A stretch of 64,000 nucleotides of DNA from Nitrospirota bacterium (GTDB lineage Bacteria; Nitrospirota; UBA9217). Shown in pieces: positions 33,623 to 41,358 of this stretch. The DNA is taken from NCBI GenBank assembly GCA_023229435.1, contig JALNZF010000004.1, forward strand, positions 132,117 to 196,116, in the 5' to 3' direction. The notes beneath the pieces are model-generated. The model was not told the DNA's origin. It searched no databases and saw only the letters and a list, made by a program, of their open reading frames with translations. Position 1 is the stretch's first letter. Each line of letters begins with the position of its first letter. The position numbers were made by a program, and so were the translations under genes.

Positions 33623-35629
33623 ATGCCGAAATTCAAGATCACATCGGAGTATGTGCCGACCGGCGACCAGCCCCAGGCGATCGAACTGCTCGCCGACGGC
33701 ATTGTCAAGGGGCTCGAACACCAGGTCCTGCTCGGGGTAACGGGATCGGGCAAGACCTTCACCATCGCGAACGTGATCGAGAAGGTTCAGAGGCCCGCGC
33801 TCGTGATCGCGCACAACAAGACACTGGCCGCCCAGCTCTACAACGAGTTCAAGGAGCTTTTCCCCGGGAACGCGGTGGAGTACTTTGTCTCCTATTACGA
33901 CTACTACCAGCCCGAGGCCTATCTTCCGACCACGGACACCTACATCGAGAAGGACTCGTCCATCAACGAGCAGATCGACCGTATGCGCCACTCGGCTACC
34001 ACCTCTCTCTTCGAGCGGAATGACGTGATCGTTGTTTCCTCTGTCTCGTGCATCTACGGTCTTGGTTCACCCGAGGCGTACCACGGCATGCTGCTGTTCC
34101 TGGAGCAGGGGCAGCGCATCGACCGGAACGAGATCCTGCGGAAGCTCGTGGATATCCAGTATTCCCGGAACGATTTCGATTTCCAGCGCGGTACGTTCCG
34201 GGTGCGCGGGGACGTGGTAGAGATCTTTCCGGCCTCGTACGAGGACGCGGCGATCCGCGTTGAGCTTTTCGGCGATGAGATCGATTCGATCTCGGTGTTC
34301 GATCCGCTCCTCGGCACGTCCCGCCAGAAGCTCGAGAAGGTCGCCATCTACCCCGGCAGCCATTACGTGATCCCCGAGTCGCGCATGAAGGCGGCCATCG
34401 ACGGCATCCACGAGGAACTCAGGGATCGCATCCAGCAGTTCCGCAGGATGAACAAACTTGTCGAGGCGCAGCGCATCGAACAGCGCACGATGTTCGATCT
34501 TGAGATGATCCAGGAGATGGGCTTCTGCCACGGCATCGAGAACTATTCCCGCCACCTTTCGGGCCGGTCCCCCGGCGAGCCGCCGCCGACCTTGCTCGAT
34601 TACTTTCCGAAGGATTTTCTTCTGGTCGTGGACGAGTCCCATGCCACCGTCCCGCAGATCGGCGGCATGTTCAACGGCGACCGCGCCAGGAAAATGAATC
34701 TTGTTGAATACGGCTTCCGCCTGCCGTCGGCGCTGGACAACCGGCCGCTCAATTTCGAGGAGTTCGAGCAGCGGGTCCACCAGACCGTGTATGTGTCGGC
34801 CACGCCGGCGGACTTCGAGGTCGCGAAGTCCGGCAAACGTATCATCGAGCAGGTGATCCGGCCCACGGGCCTCACGGACCCGCGGATCGAGATCAGGCCG
34901 GCCACGGGACAGGTGGACGATCTCCTGAACGAGATCAGAAAAAGGGCCGAGTCGAAAGAGCGCGTGCTCGTCACCACGCTCACGAAGCGCATGGCGGAGG
35001 ACCTGACGGAATACTACAAGGAATTGAACGTGAAGGTGGCGTACCTCCACTCCGATATTGACACCCTCGAACGGGTGGACATCATCCGCGACCTGCGCAT
35101 GGGGAAATACGATGTTCTGATCGGCATCAACCTCCTGCGCGAGGGGCTGGACATCCCCGAGGTCTCGCTCGTCGCCATCCTTGATGCCGACAAGGAAGGG
35201 TTCCTGCGTTCAGCCCGCTCGCTCATCCAGACCATGGGACGCGCGGCGCGGCACGTGAACGGCGAGGTGATCCTCTATGCGGAGAAGATCACCGATTCCA
35301 TGAGAAACGCCATCAACGAGACCAACCGGCGCCGCACGGTGCAGGAAGCCTACAACAGGATGCACAACATCACGCCGCAGTCGATCAAGAAGAACATCCA
35401 GGCAACGCTGCGCACGGTGTATGAGCAGGATTACTTCACCGTGCCGATCGCCGCTGAAGAGGCGGGCGAGTATCTGCAGACCGTGAACATCCCCAAATTC
35501 ATCGCGTCGCTTCAGCAACAGATGCGCGCCGCGGCGAAAGAGCTGGACTTTGAGACAGCGGCAGAACTGCGCGACAAGATCAGGTCGCTCCAGCAGAAGG
35601 AGCTGGCGGTGGGGGTGAAGGTGGAGTGA
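33623..35629 (+). CDS. uvrB: UvrABC system protein B
   Basis: 668 residues, the usual length. 'GDQPQAIELLADGI', Walker A 'VTGSGKTFTIANVI', the damage-probing beta-hairpin 'EYFVSYYDYYQPEAYLPTTDTYIEKD', the helicase motifs ('LLVVDESHATVPQIGGMFNGDRARK', 'INLLREGLDIPEVSLVAILDADKEG', 'QTMGRAARHVNGEVILYA') and the C-terminal UvrC-binding coil 'AAKELDFETAAELRDKIRSL' are all present. UvrB verifies DNA damage and loads UvrC in nucleotide excision repair. No uvrA/uvrC nearby. Confidence 0.98.
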   Translation: MPKFKITSEYVPTGDQPQAIELLADGIVKGLEHQVLLGVTGSGKTFTIANVIEKVQRPALVIAHNKTLAAQLYNEFKELFPGNAVEYFVSYYDYYQPEAYLPTTDTYIEKDSSINEQIDRMRHSATTSLFERNDVIVVSSVSCIYGLGSPEAYHGMLLFLEQGQRIDRNEILRKLVDIQYSRNDFDFQRGTFRVRGDVVEIFPASYEDAAIRVELFGDEIDSISVFDPLLGTSRQKLEKVAIYPGSHYVIPESRMKAAIDGIHEELRDRIQQFRRMNKLVEAQRIEQRTMFDLEMIQEMGFCHGIENYSRHLSGRSPGEPPPTLLDYFPKDFLLVVDESHATVPQIGGMFNGDRARKMNLVEYGFRLPSALDNRPLNFEEFEQRVHQTVYVSATPADFEVAKSGKRIIEQVIRPTGLTDPRIEIRPATGQVDDLLNEIRKRAESKERVLVTTLTKRMAEDLTEYYKELNVKVAYLHSDIDTLERVDIIRDLRMGKYDVLIGINLLREGLDIPEVSLVAILDADKEGFLRSARSLIQTMGRAARHVNGEVILYAEKITDSMRNAINETNRRRTVQEAYNRMHNITPQSIKKNIQATLRTVYEQDYFTVPIAAEEAGEYLQTVNIPKFIASLQQQMRAAAKELDFETAAELRDKIRSLQQKELAVGVKVE

Positions 35630-36127
35630 GATTTAGAGTTGGGAGTGGGGAGTTCGGAGTAAGGAATAGAAGGCGAAGGACGAGGGACGAAGGACAAGGG
35701 ACAAAACCGTTCACCGCAGAGGACGCAGAGAACTTCTTGAATTACATAACAGTAAACTTCTTCTGGATCAATTGTACCAACTCAGGTATTTAGGCTGAAG
35801 ACTGAAGGCTGAAGAGAATCTGCTTTAATTGTGGTAATCAGTATTCGTGTTGACAGTTTTTGTAAACACAATTTATAACCAGACTGCACCTACTACTGTT
35901 GATCCGCTCATGTAAACATTAACTGCGAAATACTCGTTGTATCCTGCACATGAACGCTTCGCGTGAGGGGCGCGTTTTCAAGCTCCTATCGTCAATGTGA
36001 TTAGGAGCATAAAAGATTGTCAAATAGTCTACGCCCAAAGACGAAACAGATAGAACAGATTCAATTATAGTATTATTTCCTTTTTGTCTGGCAATGAACA
36101 TAGATTGCGACTCGAATAATCCCGTTA
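35630..36127. other. Intergenic region
   Basis: About 500 bp without a convincing gene. It holds a fragment of the CCGCAGAGGACGCAGAG-type repeat near 35711 and short direct repeats (GGCTGAAGACTGAAGGCTGAAG near 35793). Base composition falls towards the right, into the AT-richer accessory segment. Confidence 0.5.
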
Positions 36128-37099
36128 TTATTTAAATTCGTGTCTTTCCAGTTTCTTATAATTACCATCTTTCCACAAGAACCGCATTATTGGATCGAGA
36201 ATAACAACGTTATCCACCTCGCCATAGTAGAGTGCTTCTGAAACATCTTTTGCGTTTTTAGCTGTAACAATAAAAGTGAGTCTATGGGGGGGAGTAGCAA
36301 TGCTCAAGTCTTTCCATTCTGAGTACACTTTTTTATTTTGGAACAATATACCATGGCTATCAACTAATAGGTTCCCATATTCTATCTTTTCGTCAGAGGA
36401 CAAGCGTCGTAACGTATCTTCAACTAATCTAACACCAACTATTTTCCACAGTTTACTGGTTACCAATTCATAACGTTTATCAATGTTTCTTAAACTATCC
36501 CAAAACGTAACGCAATCGATCTTCATCGTTTGATGGTTATCCTTAACAAATGCACTAACATAAGATAGTGTCATCCCATTAGTTGGTGCGTGTAAAGAGC
36601 TCCATCTTAACGCTATAATTTCATTCACCCTTATGATTTGCTCATCTAAACTAATATTTTCAGGAGTTATAATTAACCTGCGAGGCATGAAAGAGCCGAT
36701 TTTTATATCAAGAGATACATCCTCTTTCCATCTTGCATAATCTTTTTCACTTATATTCTTACTTTGGAAATTACTGTAATAATGATTTTCTTCTTCTGAT
36801 GCATACCCTGTCGACGAATCATATTCGCTTGAGTTTTGTTTTGATGCCGCTGCACCGTTATTATATGATTTATTAGCAGAGGTAAATTTACTATGATTGG
36901 CAAAATAAACCTGCACCTTCTCATAGGCTACATTTATTTCCTGCAATTTAATATCTGCCTTTTTTTGAAGCTTAAGATCACTCCCAAATCTATCGGGATG
37001 CCAGACTTTAACTAAATCTCTATATGCTTCTTTGGCTTCTTGCGGTGATGCATCTTCTGTTAGTCCCAGAAGATGAAGATATTTTGTTATGCTTTCCAT
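36128..37099 (-). CDS. J-domain (DnaJ-like) protein
   Basis: 323 residues. Residues 5-65 form a J domain: 'YLHLLGLTEDASPQEAKEAYRDLVKVWHPDRFGSD' with the HPD motif, so it should stimulate a DnaK-type ATPase. The remaining 250 residues lack the G/F and zinc regions of DnaJ; they consist of an Asn/Ser/Tyr-rich linker (85-125) and a mixed alpha/beta domain of no family I know. The gene is AT-rich compared with its left neighbours and lies with orphan genes, which suggests an acquired segment. Confidence 0.8.
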   Translation of the reverse strand: MESITKYLHLLGLTEDASPQEAKEAYRDLVKVWHPDRFGSDLKLQKKADIKLQEINVAYEKVQVYFANHSKFTSANKSYNNGAAASKQNSSEYDSSTGYASEEENHYYSNFQSKNISEKDYARWKEDVSLDIKIGSFMPRRLIITPENISLDEQIIRVNEIIALRWSSLHAPTNGMTLSYVSAFVKDNHQTMKIDCVTFWDSLRNIDKRYELVTSKLWKIVGVRLVEDTLRRLSSDEKIEYGNLLVDSHGILFQNKKVYSEWKDLSIATPPHRLTFIVTAKNAKDVSEALYYGEVDNVVILDPIMRFLWKDGNYKKLERHEFK

Positions 37100-37476
37100 T
37101 GGCTACCATTCCTTTACCTTGTTGCTATCGATAATTTGCGTGCAACAGAATTTAATGCTTAAAAAATTTAATGCTTAAAACAATAAAGCCTATCTATGAA
37201 CTGTGAGCGAAGGGATGTAAGTCATATCAATCCACATGTTGGCTATCTACCTTGTGGGTACTAACGCCATAACAACAGCCTTGAATTCTTTTATTAGACC
37301 GCTTGTGCCCTAAGTAGTAGCATAAGGATTTCCAGCAAAACCCAACATTATGGCTATTCCAAATAATATCTTTTTAAAAACGCCTCCTGTTTAACGCTAT
37401 CAGTCGAGCAACAACAAGTAACCCTCTGGGATGTCGCTCCTGGCGTACTGTAAAATAGATCGTTCAATTAGATGTA
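37100..37476. other. Intergenic region
   Basis: 377 bp, AT-rich; no reading frame or structure that I can support. It should contain the promoter of the leftward J-domain gene. Confidence 0.4.
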
Positions 37477-37923
37477 TTATTCATTTTTCTTGAAGACTTT
37501 TTGTATTTCCTCATAAAGTCGAACTGCTTTATCAGCAAACCAGCCATGATCCATTGTCGCCGCAAATGTTACTGTTACCGCCCCTTGTCTTGGTTTGTCA
37601 AACTTAAGCAGTTTCATAGGCAGATTCCGGCTATCAGAAAAGACTCTGCCATGAGCAATAGCGTCTCTTATTGCTACAAGTTTCTTGTCAATCCTCAGTT
37701 CCTTCTCGGCAAGTTTGTTGTATTTGTCAATCAAGGTTTCCAAGGAATCGTAATTTGTCATCGGTTCCTCGGGGACAGTGTCGCCAACGTTTAGCGTAGC
37801 GTAATCGATTTCCTCCGATTTTTCTTTTTCATGATTCCTCAATACTGCACGGAGGGCAAACTCGAGAGTATGAAAGTAACTGACCAACGTTCCTAAGCTT
37901 TTGATATGCTCTTCGTTATCCAT
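37477..37923 (-). CDS. Hypothetical protein, possible abortive-infection/HEPN-like
   Basis: 148 residues from the ATG at 37923 (weak AGGATA upstream; a longer frame to 38007 is possible). The chain is mainly helical, with 'VSYFHTLEFALRAVLRNH' near the start and 'DKKLVAIRDAIAHGRVFS' in the middle. The latter resembles the 'RNxxAH/RDxxAHG' loop of HEPN-type proteins, which often act as RNases in defence or toxin systems. Seen: R, D, A and H in 'IRDAIAHGR'. The family call is inference. Confidence 0.5.
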   Translation of the reverse strand: MDNEEHIKSLGTLVSYFHTLEFALRAVLRNHEKEKSEEIDYATLNVGDTVPEEPMTNYDSLETLIDKYNKLAEKELRIDKKLVAIRDAIAHGRVFSDSRNLPMKLLKFDKPRQGAVTVTFAATMDHGWFADKAVRLYEEIQKVFKKNE

Positions 37924-38381
37924 TATCCTAATCCAAAGACTGTTTATATCGTTACGGTTCTCAGTGAAACGACGTGGATGAACGATAGCTTGTATAAAGC
38001 ACAACATGAAACTTACAATTTACAATAAACGCAATTTGTACGAAGTTCAGGAAGGAACAGGTACTGCATGTTTCAACTGTAATGAACAGTACTTGAGTTG
38101 ACAGGCAGGAGAACTTTGGGGACGTTGATACGCGACGTGCAGCCAATTGATCCATCTCCCATCTTTCATCCATTCATCGAAAAGGCACATCCTCGACAAA
38201 AACTGAGTTGGTCATGACGGAAATGCTTCAATAGTTCAAATATCCATGCTGTAATATGCACTCGCTGTCTTATTGGGCAGAGTCACCAACTACAGGAAGT
38301 TTTTGCAAAAAGAAAACATCACTATGACATCCATGATTCAAATATTTTTTGGTATGACTTGGCCGACGATTTAGTCATCTC
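37924..38381. other. Intergenic region
   Basis: 458 bp of AT-rich sequence with no supported gene, repeat or terminator. It separates the HEPN-like gene from the VapBC pair. Confidence 0.4.
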
Positions 38382-38816
38382 TCAATATATTTTGAAATCA
38401 ATATATTCTTGTATTCTGAGAAAGTCTTTTATATTATTGGTTGCAACGACTGCGCCCATTTTACGCGCCGTGGCTGCAATGAGTACATCATTTGTGAGTC
38501 TTGATAAATAGAGTTGCTCAAAACCATATTTGTTGCCAAGTTGAGCAATAACTTTTCCGGTTTTCTGCCAGTCCGCCGCATCTGGAATAATAAGCCTACT
38601 CATTCCGGAAAAAGTGTCATACATTTTATCAAGAAGCTTTACAGAATGAATATCCAATGCGCCCGCGTAGAGTTCTTCCAGCACAACTGTACTCATGTAA
38701 ATCAGTGGGCGCCCATGATGGCTTTCGATAATGGGATGGGCAATACCTTGGTTTATGAAGGGGATGTAGATAGATGTGTCGAGAATCAGCTTAACCGGAT
38801 GTTCTGCCATAGACAT
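38382..38816 (-). CDS. PIN-domain toxin (VapC-like)
   Basis: 144 residues. 'LILDTSIYIPFINQG' gives the first acidic residue, 'STVVLEELYAGA' the conserved Glu, and 'RLTNDVLIAATARKMGAVVATNNIKDF' the Asp pair of the PIN nuclease site. VapC toxins cleave tRNA or rRNA. The 5' end overlaps the upstream antitoxin gene by 26 bp, so the pair is one operon. Confidence 0.88.
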   Translation of the reverse strand: MSMAEHPVKLILDTSIYIPFINQGIAHPIIESHHGRPLIYMSTVVLEELYAGALDIHSVKLLDKMYDTFSGMSRLIIPDAADWQKTGKVIAQLGNKYGFEQLYLSRLTNDVLIAATARKMGAVVATNNIKDFLRIQEYIDFKIY

Positions 38817-39000
38817 CCTTTATTGTTCCCTTGCCCTTTATTGATCCGAGCATCGTTTCTATTTTGGTGTTTTCTATAATGATATCTAACGCCATCGTTA
38901 TTGCTTCGGTGTCGGTTTTAGCGTTCACAATCTTTCGAACCCGCCTAATTTTATCCTGATCGAGAATGAATTGTTTCCTGGTTTTTTCTGCCGTACTCAT
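38791..39000 (-). CDS. VapB-like antitoxin
   Basis: 69 residues. 'KQFILDQDKIRRVRKIVNAKTDTEAITMALDIIIEN' is a ribbon-helix-helix-like DNA-binding module, and the C-terminal 20 residues would wrap the PIN toxin encoded next. It overlaps vapC by 26 bp. The upstream sequence contains ATATATAAATCCATACACA, where autoregulation is expected. Confidence 0.82.
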   Translation of the reverse strand: MSTAEKTRKQFILDQDKIRRVRKIVNAKTDTEAITMALDIIIENTKIETMLGSIKGKGTIKDVYGRTSG

Positions 39001-39153
39001 GTTTTCACCTCAGTGTGTATTATATATAAATCCATACACATTGTCAATTGTAAAGATGTTAAAACGGGTGCAAGTACGACCAATGATACAGGTTAAAAAT
39101 TACATTGTTGCTGAAAATGGAAACTCGTTTGCTTCAGGAAGGAATCTGCAATG

Positions 39154-39678
39154 TTACTTTTCTAAAATGAACCGCTCCACCTCCTGTGCCCACGCATCAT
39201 ATCCCTTCCCGGCCAGGTGCACCCCGTCATCCGAAAGATACCCGTTCTTGGGAATTCCTTTCGCATCCACAAAAAGTCTGTAAACGTCAAGATACTCTGC
39301 ATTGAACTCGAGGGCGATTCCTTTGAGCTGACGGTTGACGTTCTGGATCACGGTTCTGCCTGCCCATTGTTCATCCACCGGCAAAATGCTTTGGACCACG
39401 ACAATCGATTGTTTGTACCACGTGGTCAGGTTACGGACGATCTCGCGATAGGGGGGAATGATGTCGTATTTTCCTGATGCGATGTTGTTAATGCCGGTCA
39501 TGAGGAAGATGAAGTCCGGATCATCGATCTGTGCGCGAATTCGTTCCCTGCGGGCGAGCAGGCCTTCCACGGTTTCACCGGAGATGCCGAGGTTGGTCAC
39601 CCGATATCCGGGGAGTCGTTGCTCCCAGTCGCACCACTGGGTGAGTGAATCGCCGATGAAGACAAGATGTTTGCGCAT
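39154..39678 (-). CDS. SGNH/GDSL-family hydrolase
   Basis: 174 residues from the ATG at 39678 (eight residues shorter than the open frame). Block I 'VFIGDSLTQWCDWEQ', block III 'LMTGINNIASG' with the Asn of the oxyanion hole, and block V 'LSDDGVHLAGKGYDAW' with the Asp and His of the triad are intact. Such enzymes are esterases or lysophospholipases, usually acting on acyl or acetyl groups. No signal peptide, so it is cytosolic. It appears monocistronic, between a toxin pair and a repeat. Confidence 0.9.
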   Translation of the reverse strand: MRKHLVFIGDSLTQWCDWEQRLPGYRVTNLGISGETVEGLLARRERIRAQIDDPDFIFLMTGINNIASGKYDIIPPYREIVRNLTTWYKQSIVVVQSILPVDEQWAGRTVIQNVNRQLKGIALEFNAEYLDVYRLFVDAKGIPKNGYLSDDGVHLAGKGYDAWAQEVERFILEK

Positions 39679-39702
39679 ATGGATGCGTTCGACGAAAACC
39701 AA

Positions 39703-39792
39703 TTATTTCACGCGGAGCCACAAAGATCACAAAGAAGTATATTTTAGAATAAAGCATTTCCCCTTCGTGGCTTCGTGTCTTAGTGTGAGTTA
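39703..39792. repeat. Intergenic repeat, CACGAAG/CACAAAGA family
   Basis: TTCACGCGGAGCCACAAAGA at one end and CTTCGTGTCTTAGTGTGA at the other form an imperfect inverted pair. Other copies: 40553-40645, 45048-45130, 50649-50743, plus fragments near 17746, 35711 and 40165. Confidence 0.7.
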
Positions 39793-39840
39793 GGATTTTA
39801 TGATTTTAAAATTTGTCGTCTATTTTTTTGTGCTTGCTAT

Positions 39841-40149
39841 TCATTTGTTCATTTCCCGCTTGACGACCTGCTTCAGCATCAGGACCGACGGCACGCCTTT
39901 GAGTCGCCCGGACTCATCCATGTACGCTCTTCAGGATATCCCGGGAGAACTCCCGCCCTCAAAGGCATCTATTCCATTGATCCAGATAGAAGGGGAACCT
40001 TTGATGTTGCGGCTGACTGCTTCATCGTAATAGATCGTGTGAAAGGTCAACTCCGGCTTGATGTCCAGGTCCGCAAGCGCGCGGTCGAAGTTCTCCCGGA
40101 GTTCGTGGTAAGAGCCGCAGCCCTCGGAAAGGTAGATGTCGATCTTCAT
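39841..40149 (-). CDS. Small thioredoxin-like candidate selenoprotein (TGA = Sec at residue 73)
   Basis: 102 residues if the TGA at 39933-39931 is decoded. The N-terminus 'MKIDIYLSEGCGSYHELREN' has a thioredoxin-type first strand and a Cys; 'GSPSIWINGIDAFEGGSSPG' is the cis-Pro region. Then comes 'IS-U-RAYMDESGRLKGVPSV', matching related small thioredoxin/alkylmercury-lyase-like proteins whose C-terminus reads '..sCRvY....G..GvPsv..l..al'. The TGA thus occupies the family's Cys. The frame closes with 'KREMNK' and a TGA. A hairpin with a 5-bp stem lies 15 nt after the TGA. Read only to the first TGA, the protein would lack its last helix. Confidence 0.7.
39901..39915 (-). promoter_or_regulatory. 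Candidate SECIS hairpin
   Basis: On the minus strand GAGTC-CGGGC-GACTC forms a perfect 5-bp hairpin beginning 15 nt after the in-frame TGA, within the distance range of bacterial SECIS elements. Its loop does not share CCGTGAGA with the other two. Confidence 0.4.
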
Positions 40150-40200
40150 AATTAATTGAAAGATTACCACAGAGTACACAGAGAATACCGATACAAGGTT

Positions 40201-40515
40201 TTATTTCTTCTCCAGCACATCATTTGCCCACGAAAGCGCGGCAGAGACAGCGGGGAAGCCGATGGTGCTCGTGAGCAGAACGATCGCATGGCGGATTTCG
40301 TCGGGCTTTGCCCCGGCTGCCAGGGCCCGGCGCGCATGGGAGTGGACAGATCCCTCGGACCGTATGGCGGCCGCTGCCGCGATCTGGACCAGTTCCGAGG
40401 CCTTCTTGTTCAGCGGTCCTGCTGCCTTGGCGGCCTTACCGAGGTTCCCAACCGCCTTGATGAGACCCTTATATTTTTTCTGGATGCTGGAGTACTGTTT
40501 CGGCATTTTCGGCAT
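40201..40515 (-). CDS. Carboxymuconolactone decarboxylase (CMD/AhpD-like) family protein
   Basis: 104 residues. 'ELVQIAAAAAIRSEGSVHSHARRALAAGAKPDEIRHAIVLL' is the core CMD helix-turn-helix pattern. AhpD enzymes have CxxC before the helix; here the site is 'GSVHSH', without cysteines, as in the numerous non-peroxidase CMD proteins ('EGAVHSHARRALEAGAT'). The role is unknown, possibly small-molecule or redox sensing. It lies downstream of the candidate selenoprotein start region but with a 51-bp gap and repeat sequence, so co-transcription is uncertain. Confidence 0.85.
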   Translation of the reverse strand: MPKMPKQYSSIQKKYKGLIKAVGNLGKAAKAAGPLNKKASELVQIAAAAAIRSEGSVHSHARRALAAGAKPDEIRHAIVLLTSTIGFPAVSAALSWANDVLEKK

Positions 40516-40552
40516 GATATCCTCCTCGAGTTTTTACTATATTGTCAAGATT

Positions 40553-40645
40553 TAACCACAGAGCGCACAGAGAAGATCTTGAGAGAACGACGGAATTCAA
40601 AACGTTTTTGTTTTCCCTTGGTATTCCTCAGTGCTCTCTGTGGTT
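40553..40645. repeat. Intergenic repeat, CACAGAG family
   Basis: AACCACAGAGCGCACAGAGAA...GCTCTCTGTGGTT, an imperfect inverted pair of the CACGAAG/CACAGAG family. The 319-bp gap 40516-40834 contains this and probably the promoter of the next gene. Confidence 0.7.
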
Positions 40646-40834
40646 TGCCCTTTTATTTAAGTGTAAGCAAACAAGAAGCCAGAGTCAAGAAAATAGATGC
40701 CGATGTTTGACATGCGGGATATGGGTATGATAGGCTTTGCATATTCTTTCGAGACCGGCAATCTTGACAATCCCGGCCGCCCGGTGTATGTTTCAGCATG
40801 CCGGTCCGATCCTGTGTGATATGAGGAGGATAAA

Positions 40835-41101
40835 ATGCGTTTGCTATCTGTTCTGCTGGCCTTGTGTTTACTCGCTGTGCCGGCAATCGTCCGTGCCGAT
40901 GAGGCGGAGTCAGCGAAGGAAGGCTTCAAAGAGGCGCACGAGGGGATGAAGAAGGCGACGAAGTCCGTGGCCAAGAAGGCCAAGAAGGATTTTAAGGCCG
41001 TTGACAAGAAGGCGAAAGAAGACCTGAAGACCATTGATAAGAACGCCAAGAAGACCTGGAAGAAGGCCGACGAGGATGTAAAAAAAGCCGTTCAAGATTA
41101 G
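40835..41101 (+). CDS. Secreted Lys/Ala-rich 11-mer repeat protein
   Basis: 88 residues: signal peptide 1-22 ('LLALCLLAVPAIVRADEA'), then an amphipathic, highly charged helix. From about residue 36 an 11-residue period is visible (KKAKKDFKAVD, KKAKEDLKTID, KNAKKTWKKAD, EDVKKAV), the repeat length of LEA-3 and apolipoprotein-type helices. It would be periplasmic and probably disordered until it binds a membrane. AGGAGG precedes the ATG. No family name is secure. Confidence 0.75.
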   Translation: MRLLSVLLALCLLAVPAIVRADEAESAKEGFKEAHEGMKKATKSVAKKAKKDFKAVDKKAKEDLKTIDKNAKKTWKKADEDVKKAVQD

Positions 41102-41218
41102 TCATTCGCGCGAACGCACCGCGCGACAACCGGACCTCTCCATCGAAATTCTCAATTGACTTTCCTTCAGCACCATTATATCCTGCACACGTTCCGATCT
41201 ATCGCCTTCTTAATAGAC

Positions 41219-41345
41219 GGGCTGTTGCCCAAATACCGTTCACCCTTCGACAAGCTCAGGGCGAACGGTGTGGCTTTTGATTTCATAAAATTTATCCGTT
41301 CGTGCTGAGCCTGTCGAAGCACAAAATCGGTTTGGGCAACAGCCC
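41219..41345. repeat. MITE-like inverted repeat, 127 bp
   Basis: The outer 15-bp arms GGGCTGTTGCCCAAA (41219-41233) and TTTGGGCAACAGCCC (41331-41345) are perfect. Inside them CCCTTCGACAAGCTCAGGG...CTGAGCCTGTCGAAG gives a second inverted pair. A related element is at 47075-47219. Confidence 0.85.
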
Positions 41346-41358
41346 TTAGGGGTGTGAC

